From Clostridiales bacterium UBA3678 (GTDB taxonomy: Bacteria; Bacillota; Clostridia; TANB77; CAG-508), in assembly GCA_002372935.1 (NCBI GenBank), contig DFJF01000001.1:1-16956 (forward strand): DNA of 16,956 nt, in the 5' to 3' direction. Under the pieces are notes generated by a model, which worked only from the letters and a program-made list of their open reading frames with translations, was not told where the DNA came from and searched no databases. This document shows positions 1 to 7,145 of the stretch, in pieces (position 1 is the stretch's first letter; each line of letters begins with the position of its first letter). A program made the position numbers and the translations under genes.

Positions 1-31
1 AACAGTATACCTGTAATTTATCTTTTTACAT

Positions 32-553
32 TTATATAAAATCTTTAAATATATCTAATATAGTTATTATATTTTCTTCAACATTTTTCTTACCATCAAT
101 TTCTATTTTTTTGCATTCTAAACTGTTAAACCAATCTGTAATTACTGATTCATCTTTATTATATATCATCTCCCAGAATTTGGTCTCTTTCTCATACAGA
201 TCTCCATTTTCAGAAACTCTATCTCCAAATTGTTTATATGACCTCTCTTTAACTCTCTTTAATCTTGTCTCTTTATCTAATCGAATAAAAATAGCTAAAT
301 CATACATATTACTTAATTCGCCATAATCACCTTTACATGATGTAAATATTATATTTTTATACTCATTAAAATCTTTTTCTAACTCTTTACTTACATCATA
401 TCTTGAACGAGGTTTTGCATATTTATAATCAATATTGTTATTAAAATAATAATCTTCTATATCTTTATGTAAGTAATTAATTCTTTGAGCTAATTTTCTT
501 CCTAATGTAGTTTTTCCACTTCCATTTAAACCACATATAACAATTTTACTCAT
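32..553 (-). CDS. Small P-loop kinase (AAA/shikimate kinase-like fold), function unknown
   Basis: 173 aa. A Walker A motif GLNGSGKTT sits at residues 8-16, close to the N-terminus as in nucleoside-monophosphate and shikimate kinase-like phosphotransferases. It is followed by an acidic stretch, KDIEDYYF (30-37), where such enzymes bind metal and substrate. A predicted beta strand (DLAIFIRLD, 85-93) leads into an Arg/Lys-rich lid-like segment (97-112). This supports ATP-dependent phosphorylation of a small molecule in the cytoplasm, but the acceptor cannot be deduced. It is not a confident shikimate kinase because no typical shikimate-binding signature is seen. The ATG is preceded by AGGTGGGAT about 9 nt upstream, a usable Shine-Dalgarno. 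It lies 50 nt downstream of the 420-aa membrane protein, with no terminator seen between them, so it may be the last visible gene of that transcript. Confidence 0.8.
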   Translation of the reverse strand: MSKIVICGLNGSGKTTLGRKLAQRINYLHKDIEDYYFNNNIDYKYAKPRSRYDVSKELEKDFNEYKNIIFTSCKGDYGELSNMYDLAIFIRLDKETRLKRVKERSYKQFGDRVSENGDLYEKETKFWEMIYNKDESVITDWFNSLECKKIEIDGKKNVEENIITILDIFKDFI

Positions 554-603
554 GTTAATCCCACCTATAACTTACTATTTCTTGTTTTCATTTATTTTAT
601 ATT

Positions 604-1866
604 CTAATTGTCTGTGCTCTCAAATTCTAATACAATAGCTGGGCTTTTCTTATTTATAGAATCTTTCTTTAAAAGAATACTATTAATATTTCCTTTTGCT
701 ATTTCCAAGTCATTAACACTATTTATATTATTTCCTTTACTATAATATTTAGTATTAGAATTAAATTCAACTAATGTGCTAAATCTTTCATTAGTTAAAT
801 CATCTCCTATAATATCTCCATAGCTTATTTTAACAATTGCAGTATTTCCGTTTTCAATATTTATTTCTTCTATACTAATTGAATTAACACTATAAATTCT
901 CTCGTCTTCCGTTAGTGTTAAATTATATAATAGCTCTTGATTTAATTCTTCTCCTGATAGGTTTCTATAAACTAGAATTTGTTTTTCAAAAGGATGTATA
1001 TAATCTCCAACTTTTACATCTGATAAAGTCATATTTTTGCATATTCGTCCGTTTATATATGAGAATAGTTCTTTCTCAAAATAGAAATTTTTGGAATCAC
1101 TATCTGAATAATAGATATATTTATCATCTATATTATTAATTATTCCTAAATGTACAACTTGATTAGATAATATTTTTTGAGTAATATCCTGTGATTTGTT
1201 ATTTATATTAGATTGGTCGTTTTTTTCTTCATCTATATTATGAACTTCTTGCGATTGCTTTGCTTTTAAAAAACTATAATCATTTGATGAATTGTCTAAT
1301 TCTCTATTCTTAATATATCTGGTATAGTTGCTGTAAAAAAAGCATGAAAATAGCAAAACAATAATTGATGTTGCAACAATTACAACTATTTTTGACTTTT
1401 TTACATTCATAAAAATATTTACTAATATTATAACTATGCAAATTATGTATAATGATTCTAAAATAAGATTAACTATACTGAAAGGTCTTAAATTTTCATA
1501 ATCTTTTGCAGTATCAATATTATCTAATTTGATTTTGCATTTGTAATAATCTCCCATATCTTCTTTATTAGTACCATATGCTAATGCTCCTATACTTTCG
1601 TCAGAATAATGCAAGTTATTACTTTCATAATCATCTTTAGAAATATCAAATACTAATATTTTGGCATTATCTCCATTAAATCCTAACATACTTTCGGTAT
1701 ATGATAATGGCTTAAAAGATCTTACATCAGTGTTAATATAAATACTTTCTTTGATTTCATTCTTTTCTTTTTCGGTAGCAAATATTAAATTAAAATCCTT
1801 ATATTTAAAACCTATAATCACTAATATAATAAGTAATATGATTAATGCTATTTTTTTATTTTTCAT
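604..1866 (-). CDS. Uncharacterised membrane protein with three predicted TM segments
   Basis: 420 aa, not recognised as a named family. A short positively charged start (MKNKK) precedes a hydrophobic helix at about 5-22. A polar domain of about 100 residues follows (23-128), then two closely spaced hydrophobic helices (about 129-153 and 157-178). The remaining 240 residues are polar, with an Asp/Asn/Ser/Gln-rich linker (190-230). After it, a beta-rich segment (238-300) reads like a small barrel of the 'short strand, Asp-Asn turn, strand, LSDVKVGDYI' kind found in many secreted Firmicutes proteins. With three helices the N-terminal and C-terminal domains should lie on opposite faces, but the sequence does not fix which faces outward. 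AAAGGAT about 8 nt before the ATG gives a good ribosome site. It is flanked by another small membrane-anchored protein and a kinase. No function is proposed. Confidence 0.75.
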   Translation of the reverse strand: MKNKKIALIILLIILVIIGFKYKDFNLIFATEKEKNEIKESIYINTDVRSFKPLSYTESMLGFNGDNAKILVFDISKDDYESNNLHYSDESIGALAYGTNKEDMGDYYKCKIKLDNIDTAKDYENLRPFSIVNLILESLYIICIVIILVNIFMNVKKSKIVVIVATSIIVLLFSCFFYSNYTRYIKNRELDNSSNDYSFLKAKQSQEVHNIDEEKNDQSNINNKSQDITQKILSNQVVHLGIINNIDDKYIYYSDSDSKNFYFEKELFSYINGRICKNMTLSDVKVGDYIHPFEKQILVYRNLSGEELNQELLYNLTLTEDERIYSVNSISIEEINIENGNTAIVKISYGDIIGDDLTNERFSTLVEFNSNTKYYSKGNNINSVNDLEIAKGNINSILLKKDSINKKSPAIVLEFESTDN

Positions 1867-1921
1867 ACAATCAATCCTTTACAACTATATATTTTTTATT
1901 TGGGAATCTTTAAAGTTCTTT

Positions 1922-1948
1922 ATTATCTAATGCTTTACATTATCTAAT
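1922..1948. repeat. 10-bp direct repeat across the end of the 126-aa gene
   Basis: The decamer ATTATCTAAT (plus strand) occurs at 1922-1931 and again at 1939-1948, seven bases apart. The second copy contains the stop codon of the small membrane protein gene. It could be a small slippage duplication or chance in AT-rich DNA. Confidence 0.4.
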
Positions 1949-2320
1949 TTCTTCCAATATTTCAACACTTTTATCGTCTTTTCTATAAATAGCACAACAA
2001 TAGTTATTATTTTTAAGTTCTTTTAAATCTCTTCCATAAATATCAGATGATATAATATATTTTTTTATATCTTCGTTATTTGTTTCAAAATATATTTGAT
2101 AGTAAATATCTCTATATGATTTTGGAACTTGCATTTCGTTTAGTATAATATCATTTGATATTTCTGTACAATTTAATAATTCAATAATTTCTTTCTTCTG
2201 ACTGTCACTAATATTTTTTAAATCATATTTGTTGTTTCCAAATATATTAAAAAAGATAATATTACATATAACAAATAAAATTATTAATATTGCAATAACA
2301 ATAAATATCACTTTTTTCAT
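1940..2320 (-). CDS. Small membrane-anchored protein of unknown function
   Basis: 126 aa from the preferred ATG at 2320; an in-frame ATG at 2338 would add six residues (MEMMIY). The later start is preferred because it gives a classic Lys-Lys plus hydrophobic N-terminus (MKKVIFIVIAILIILFVICN) and puts a GGAG motif about 12 nt upstream. For the earlier ATG no Shine-Dalgarno is visible. The N-terminal helix (about 4-27) looks like an uncleaved anchor. The Cys at 19 follows Ile rather than Ala/Gly/Ser, so it is a poor lipobox. The remaining ~100 residues are polar and probably face outward, with a Cys-Cys pair at 108-109. No family was recognised. It lies between the thioesterase gene (52 nt upstream) and the 420-aa membrane protein (73 nt downstream), and may be cotranscribed with both. 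Confidence 0.65.
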   Translation of the reverse strand: MKKVIFIVIAILIILFVICNIIFFNIFGNNKYDLKNISDSQKKEIIELLNCTEISNDIILNEMQVPKSYRDIYYQIYFETNNEDIKKYIISSDIYGRDLKELKNNNYCCAIYRKDDKSVEILEEIR

Positions 2321-2372
2321 ATAAATCATCATCTCCATAAATTACTAGTTATTGTTATAATTTGCCTTGAAA

Positions 2373-2807
2373 TTATTTATTGGTTTTTATACCTTCTTCT
2401 AACAATTTTTCAAATATTGTATATATTTTTTCATTCTTCTTTTTTATATTTATTGGTCTTAAAGTTTTATCCGTAAAACAATGTTTTGTCCAAGCATTTA
2501 TAACAATTTTTTCTGTCTTTTTATCAATAACATTATAAGTTACTGTCATTCTTACTCCATTAAATTCATTTATTTTAGGTTCTATTGTAATTATATCTCC
2601 ACTTGTTATATGATATTTGTATTTACAATTGACTTCTACTGTTGGAATAGTATAACCTAATTCTTCTAATTTTTCCATTGATATATTCAGTTCTTCTAAC
2701 CATCTGCATCTTGCCTCTTCTAGAAATCTTATATAATTTGAATGATGAACTACTCCCATTTTATCTGTTTCATAATAGTTTATTTTTCTAGTATATGAAA
2801 AACTCAT
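2373..2807 (-). CDS. Acyl-CoA thioesterase, YbgC/FadM-type 4HBT hotdog protein
   Basis: 144 aa, the usual length for a single hotdog domain. The N-terminal signature YYETDKMGVVHHSNYIRFLEEAR (residues 11-33, written here by its key residues: catalytic-type Asp15, Gly18-Val-Val, His22 and Asn24-Tyr25) matches the 4-hydroxybenzoyl-CoA thioesterase/YbgC family, where the Asp activates water for thioester hydrolysis. A Trp-Thr-Lys-His stretch near 106-109 fits the second half of the fold. Family members hydrolyse acyl-CoA or acyl-ACP thioesters in the cytoplasm as tetramers. The chain-length preference cannot be read from sequence. The start is firm: GGAGGG lies about 6 nt before the ATG. It begins 30 nt after the queH fusion gene and is presumably in the ruvB-queH transcript. 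Any functional link to tRNA modification or recombination is unclear. Confidence 0.88.
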   Translation of the reverse strand: MSFSYTRKINYYETDKMGVVHHSNYIRFLEEARCRWLEELNISMEKLEELGYTIPTVEVNCKYKYHITSGDIITIEPKINEFNGVRMTVTYNVIDKKTEKIVINAWTKHCFTDKTLRPINIKKKNEKIYTIFEKLLEEGIKTNK

Positions 2808-2837
2808 CTTTTTCCCTCCAATTCAAACAAGAAATTA

Positions 2838-3884
2838 CTATTTTTCTTTATTCTTTAAATCTTTTGAGTAATAATACATATCTATACAATGTAAATCTCC
2901 ATCTATAATTTCTTCATCATAATTATCTATAAAATAGTTTTTAATTGTCTTTTCATATTTATCAAAACCTTGTTTTACATAGAATGGAATATTATTTTCT
3001 GATGTTCCAACTAACATCTTGTTGTATTTCTGTTTATAATTATCTGCTAAATATTTTAGCATTTTCTTTCCATACCCTTGTCCCCTATATTCTTCTTTGG
3101 TTGCTATATTCTTTAATTCTATTGTTTCATCATCTATTTTTATAACTACTGCAACACATGCTATCTTCTCTTTATATGTTAATACAAATAGTTCTCCATC
3201 TCTCAAATAATCATTTATCATATCTTTGCTTGGATCTGCCTCAAGTAACAAATCCATATATTGCTCTTTATTATCTTTTTCTTTTTTTATTACTATACTT
3301 CTTTTTACAGGCAAAAATTCAAAATCTTCTGGTAATACTGGCTTTGGCGGATTGGGGTTATTATATCTACTTTCCTCACTAAAAATACATCCACAATATT
3401 TTTGCATATATAGTCCTGCTTCTTTTGCCTTATCATGTCCTTCCCAAAAGCCATATCTAAAATCTCTATACAAAAAATCTATACCAAACTCTTTTGAAAG
3501 TTTTTCACAGTGCAATTTAATAAAATCATGTTTCTGATAAATGCTATACAATAAGGTCGTACTTACTGCATCATATCCATTTTCTTTTGCATATTCAAAT
3601 GTTTTGCGAAGTCTAATTGGATAACAATAATCCACACATCTTGATTCTAATTTATTAGAAACATTTTTGCAAAATTCATCTAATCCATATTCGTCTTCTA
3701 CTATACATTTAATACCTATTTTCGAGGTATAATCTATTAAACAATCCCTTCTTGCAACATACTCTTTATATGGATGAATATTTGGATTATACCAATACAA
3801 AGTTGGTTCTATTCCTTCTTTTCTAAGTGTATCAATACAATATACACTACATGGTGCACAACAAGCATGCATTAATAATTTCAT
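2838..3884 (-). CDS. queH: Epoxyqueuosine reductase QueH fused to a C-terminal GNAT acetyltransferase
   Basis: 348 aa from the ATG at 3884. This start directly precedes KLLMHACCAPCS and has AAAGG about 7 nt upstream; an in-frame ATG at 3917 lies inside the preceding gene and is less likely. Residues 1 to about 185 are QueH (formerly DUF208), the non-cobalamin enzyme for the last step of queuosine synthesis in tRNA (epoxyqueuosine to queuosine). Visible marks are the Cys8-Cys9 pair, Cys83/Cys87 in ESRCVDYCYPIRL, STTLLYSIYQKH (108-119) and YCGC (163-166), which fit the metal/Fe-S site of the family. A Pro-rich linker (177-185) leads to a GNAT-like domain (about 195-345) with the acetyl-CoA loop RGQGYG at 267-272 and FYVKQGF at 301-307. 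QueH alone is usually around 180-250 aa, so the tail is extra. The acetylation substrate is unknown. It starts 4 nt after the amidoligase-like gene, so translation is probably coupled. Confidence 0.9.
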   Translation of the reverse strand: MKLLMHACCAPCSVYCIDTLRKEGIEPTLYWYNPNIHPYKEYVARRDCLIDYTSKIGIKCIVEDEYGLDEFCKNVSNKLESRCVDYCYPIRLRKTFEYAKENGYDAVSTTLLYSIYQKHDFIKLHCEKLSKEFGIDFLYRDFRYGFWEGHDKAKEAGLYMQKYCGCIFSEESRYNNPNPPKPVLPEDFEFLPVKRSIVIKKEKDNKEQYMDLLLEADPSKDMINDYLRDGELFVLTYKEKIACVAVVIKIDDETIELKNIATKEEYRGQGYGKKMLKYLADNYKQKYNKMLVGTSENNIPFYVKQGFDKYEKTIKNYFIDNYDEEIIDGDLHCIDMYYYSKDLKNKEK

Positions 3885-3888
3885 ACTT

Positions 3889-5205
3889 TTACCTTTCATC
3901 ATCAAAATCAAAATCAAAATCTACATTTCGTTCATACATCTCTCTAGACACTTTTATACTTGGTTCTGACATTTGTCTTAATTTTTTATTTACAACATAT
4001 CTTTCTAAAAATCTTCTTTTGTTTTTTTCTCCCACACATAGATTTAATAATGGATTTATCTTCAATTCTTCTTCTAAAGGTTCTTTTAAATAGTTAAAAT
4101 TTCTTAATTTATTTTCATCTTCTTCTGTCAATTCACTTTTTTCCTTTTTTTGAATAGCTGTTAATTCTTTTGAAACTCTCATCAATCCACCGAATAGGTT
4201 TATATTGTCAATCCAAATATTTGGATTGATAGTTCCATTTGGTATTCTAAATTCTATTGTATTTTTATCTTTAGATCCTACATTCAAAAAATTAATTGCT
4301 GCTGATTTGTTTCTTATTGGTGTACCATCAGATAATAAAAATGAACCATCTTCTCTTGCATGATACAATTCAGTCATTTTAGGCTGAATATTTTTTATTA
4401 CATTTATAAATTCATCAATACTTTTTGTTTGATTTAATTTGTCTTTAATTTTATTTATTTTTTCTGTAATTGGTGGTGCATACTTTTCTATTCCGCTTCT
4501 AGGCGTTTCTCCACTTGCATTTGCGATTGTAAATAATATATTTTCTGTATTAGTATAAATTTCTATAAGATTTTTCCAATCTTGTACATCATCAAAATAA
4601 TCTGCTCCAATATGTATGTGTCCACCGCATCTTTTTGTAATTTCTTGATAAAATCCTTCTATAATCGCACACATTGATTTTATTTCTTTTGAATTTTGTT
4701 TATTTTCATCAGATTCAAATTTTGGAGAAATTATTTCCAAACCATCTCTTAAACTTGCATCAAATTCATCCTTCCATGATTTTTTAAAAATTTTTTTCCA
4801 ATTTCCTAAGTTAATACTATTTTCGCCTTCTGACTCTATCTCTATGCCATAAGTCATTCCTTTTGGTAAATCAATTTGGTTAGGTGTTGTATATTGTCTT
4901 ATTCTTTCTTTATCAAATAAATCTAATTGCCAATCATCAAGTTCATTTTCGCATTGTTTTATATAATCTATATCTCCTGTTAAAAGAATTAAATCTCTAA
5001 TAGTTCTATTACCTATGTTAGCAATTCTAGTATTTTTGGATTCATTTACAAATCCAAAAATGTTCATTTTTATACTTGTTTTGTTAGATATATATCTCTT
5101 TTGTCTTTTACTTTCAATAAAATCTTTTAGAATATTAATATCTTTTTTTGACATAGCTTCATATAACATATTATTTATATTTGCATCTGGGTAATTTCTT
5201 ATCAT
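3889..5205 (-). CDS. Putative amidoligase-fold enzyme (Amidoligase_2-like, glutamine synthetase-like fold)
   Basis: 438 aa. Four spaced motifs match the amidoligase (COOH-NH2 ligase) superfamily: GIEIE at 120-124, DASLRDGLEIISP at 149-161, CGGHIHIGAD at 193-202 and NTIEFRIPNGT at 315-325. In this superfamily the Glu residues bind metal/ATP, the GG-H-x-H strand lies in the active site, and EFR-x-x-x-GT closes the fold. Such enzymes form amide or isopeptide bonds using ATP, often on peptides, proteins or cell-wall compounds. The substrate here is unknown. The first 115 residues and last 90 (charged, ending in an Asp-Phe repeat) have no recognised domain. No signal peptide or TM segment is evident, so it should be cytoplasmic. 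AAGGAAG about 10 nt before the ATG is a good ribosome site. It starts 41 nt after ruvB and ends 4 nt before queH. Family assignment is from remembered motifs, not a search. Confidence 0.72.
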   Translation of the reverse strand: MIRNYPDANINNMLYEAMSKKDINILKDFIESKRQKRYISNKTSIKMNIFGFVNESKNTRIANIGNRTIRDLILLTGDIDYIKQCENELDDWQLDLFDKERIRQYTTPNQIDLPKGMTYGIEIESEGENSINLGNWKKIFKKSWKDEFDASLRDGLEIISPKFESDENKQNSKEIKSMCAIIEGFYQEITKRCGGHIHIGADYFDDVQDWKNLIEIYTNTENILFTIANASGETPRSGIEKYAPPITEKINKIKDKLNQTKSIDEFINVIKNIQPKMTELYHAREDGSFLLSDGTPIRNKSAAINFLNVGSKDKNTIEFRIPNGTINPNIWIDNINLFGGLMRVSKELTAIQKKEKSELTEEDENKLRNFNYLKEPLEEELKINPLLNLCVGEKNKRRFLERYVVNKKLRQMSEPSIKVSREMYERNVDFDFDFDDER

Positions 5206-5246
5206 CTTCTATTCGCTTCCTTTATAAATTTTATTATTTATCTTAA

Positions 5247-6272
5247 TTAAAACTCAAACTCATACCCCATATGATCATAAGCTGGTTTTAATGGTATTCT
5301 TCCTCTTGGTGTTCTTGCAATAAAACCTATTTGTATTAAATATGGTTCATATAAATCTTCTATTGTATCTATTTCCTCTCCTAAAGATGTCGCTAGTGTC
5401 TCTATTCCCACTGGTCTTCCATTGTATCTTGTAATCATTATATCTAGCATTTTTCTATCTGTTTCATCTAATCCTAATTCATCTATTTCCAATTTGTTTA
5501 AAGCTATCTTTGTTATTTTTAGATTTATATCTCCATTACCTAAAACAGAGGCATAATCTCTTACTCTTTTTAAAAGTCTATTTGCAATTCTTGGCGTTCC
5601 TCTAGATCTTCTAGCTATTTCAAGTGCTGATTCTTCATCAATTTTAACCCCTAAAATTCCACTTGATCTTTTTACAATTTTTTTCAAGTCTTCTGGTGTA
5701 TATAATTCTAGTTTATGTATTATTCCAAACCTATCTCTTAATGGAGTTGTAAGTGCACCAGCTTTTGTTGTAGCTCCAATTAGAGTGAATTTTGGTAAAT
5801 CTAATCTTATAGATCTTGCGCTTGGTCCTTTTCCTATTATTATATCCAAAGAAAAGTCTTCTAATGCTGGATATAAAATTTCTTCTACACTTTTGCTTAA
5901 TCTATGTATTTCATCTATAAATAAAATATCAAATTCTGATAAATTCGTAAGTAATGCAGCTAAATCCCCAGTTTTAGTTATAGCTGGCCCTGACGTTATT
6001 TTTATATTTGAATTCATCTCATTTGATATAATTGTAGAAAGTGTAGTCTTACCAAGACCTGGAGGACCATAAAACAAACAATGGTCTAATGGCTCTCCTC
6101 TCTTTTTAGCAGCTTCTATATAAACTTTCATATTTTCTTTTACTTTGTCTTGTCCTATATATTCATCCAGAACTTTTGGTCTTAAAGAATTTTCATATCT
6201 TTCTTCCTGTCCTTCATTTTGCAATAGCTCTGGACTTATTATTTTTTCATCATCAATATCCATTTTGCTCAC
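5247..6272 (-). CDS. ruvB: Holliday junction branch migration ATPase RuvB
   Basis: 341 aa, normal for RuvB. The AAA+ core shows Walker A GPPGLGKTT (69-77), Walker B LFIDEIHRL (117-125), sensor 1 in IGATTKAG (165-172), the arginine-finger region LRDRFG (178-183) and sensor 2 RGTPRIANR (224-232). The C-terminal winged helix ends with the typical TPRGRIPLKPAYDH (321-334). RuvB hexamers pump DNA through RuvA-bound Holliday junctions during recombinational repair. The called start is GTG at 6272, with AGAAAG a few bases upstream. An in-frame ATG at 6263 (removing MSK) is the alternative, but its ribosome site is no better. ruvA and ruvC are not in the window; the gene upstream is an acyltransferase 75 nt away. 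That gap holds no clear promoter or terminator, so ruvB may be fed by the lipid-cassette promoter. Downstream it leads the amidoligase-queH-thioesterase series. Confidence 0.97.
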   Translation of the reverse strand: MSKMDIDDEKIISPELLQNEGQEERYENSLRPKVLDEYIGQDKVKENMKVYIEAAKKRGEPLDHCLFYGPPGLGKTTLSTIISNEMNSNIKITSGPAITKTGDLAALLTNLSEFDILFIDEIHRLSKSVEEILYPALEDFSLDIIIGKGPSARSIRLDLPKFTLIGATTKAGALTTPLRDRFGIIHKLELYTPEDLKKIVKRSSGILGVKIDEESALEIARRSRGTPRIANRLLKRVRDYASVLGNGDINLKITKIALNKLEIDELGLDETDRKMLDIMITRYNGRPVGIETLATSLGEEIDTIEDLYEPYLIQIGFIARTPRGRIPLKPAYDHMGYEFEF

Positions 6273-6347
6273 ATTCTTTCTAAATACTGCATTAATATTT
6301 CTATTCCCAGCTTCCTATTACATAGCCCTCAATCTGTGAATGTTAAT

Positions 6348-7145
6348 CTATTTTTTTATATATTTAATAAACTCAAAATCACTTAGTTCACTTCTTTTGC
6401 ACATTGTCTCATAAACTTTATCTCTTATGTTCTTCTTTTTCTCTTGAATTCCTTCTAAATTTTCATCAGCAAAAAAAGGTCCATCAACATATGTTATAAT
6501 TTTTACTTTATTTTTACCCCTTTTATGATATGTATTTGTAACACAAAATACAGGTGTTTTAAGTTCTACAGGGTATCTAAATGACACTTCTTTAAATGGG
6601 CGGATTTTTGTATAATATGGCCATATATGTGCTTCTGGAAATATTGTTATAGCATAGCCTTTTTTTATTTTTGTATTTATTGAATTTAAGAAATTTTTCA
6701 TCCCACTTCTTTCATTTGGAATAGGTATTGCTCCTAGTCTTTGAACAAAATTTCCTAATCCTTTCATAGATACATTTTCTGGATTTACTATTAAATAGTT
6801 TCTTTTTGGGAAAATTGTATTTGTTATAATAAAAGTATCAGCAAAAACTTGTGTATGATTGCCATACACAAAATATCCTTGCTTTTTATAAGGTTTTAAT
6901 TTTTCCCTTCCAACATATTTAATATGAAATTTTAATTTTGCATATATTACTTTTATTGGAACACTTAAAACATTTTGAATACACCATGTCCACAAATTCC
7001 AAAAAAAGTTTTTATGCTCATATTTATAGTTTTTATCTATTTTTCTAGCATCTATTTTAGAACCAGAAAATTCATCATTTAATTCATCATGATAATATAT
7101 AACTTTCAATTTCTTATTTCCTTGTATTTGATTTTTAGTTTTCAT
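6348..7145 (-). CDS. PlsC-like acyltransferase with non-canonical motifs
   Basis: 265 aa. It belongs to the lysophosphatidic acid acyltransferase-like (PlsC/LPLAT) group: YGNHTQVFADTF (94-105) holds the catalytic-type Asn-His...Asp block, and FPEAHIWP (169-176) sits where FPEGTR normally is, followed by a PVFCV strand (198-202). Two departures stand out. The His-Asp spacing is H-X5-D rather than H-X4-D, and the Gly-Thr-Arg of the FPEGTR motif, which in PlsC helps hold glycerol-3-phosphate phosphate, is absent. The acyl acceptor may therefore not be lysophosphatidic acid. A weakly hydrophobic stretch around 47-68 could associate with the membrane. The ATG overlaps the last 11 nt of the GT8-PlsC fusion gene and has no strong Shine-Dalgarno, so translation is likely coupled. 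It is the last gene of the four-gene cassette. Confidence 0.85.
   Translation of the reverse strand: MKTKNQIQGNKKLKVIYYHDELNDEFSGSKIDARKIDKNYKYEHKNFFWNLWTWCIQNVLSVPIKVIYAKLKFHIKYVGREKLKPYKKQGYFVYGNHTQVFADTFIITNTIFPKRNYLIVNPENVSMKGLGNFVQRLGAIPIPNERSGMKNFLNSINTKIKKGYAITIFPEAHIWPYYTKIRPFKEVSFRYPVELKTPVFCVTNTYHKRGKNKVKIITYVDGPFFADENLEGIQEKKKNIRDKVYETMCKRSELSDFEFIKYIKK

Noticed and set aside
32..553. Assignment as shikimate kinase (aroK)
   Set aside because: The Walker A region fits, but no shikimate-binding signature is seen and no aromatic-pathway genes are near.
1940..2320. Lipoprotein reading of the small membrane protein
   Set aside because: The Cys at residue 19 is preceded by Ile, not Ala/Gly/Ser, and followed by more hydrophobic residues, so the lipobox is poor.
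3226..3537. Plus-strand open frame of 103 codons opposite queH
   Set aside because: Lies wholly antisense to a well-supported gene, is rich in Ser/Phe/Leu as expected for the reverse complement of an AT-rich gene, and has no recognisable domain.
6273..6347. Possible ruvB promoter or short leader peptide in the 75-nt gap
   Set aside because: A TTGAGG and a TAATAG can be found, but no pair has 16-18 nt spacing. A seven-codon frame ending over the GTG start is too short to support.
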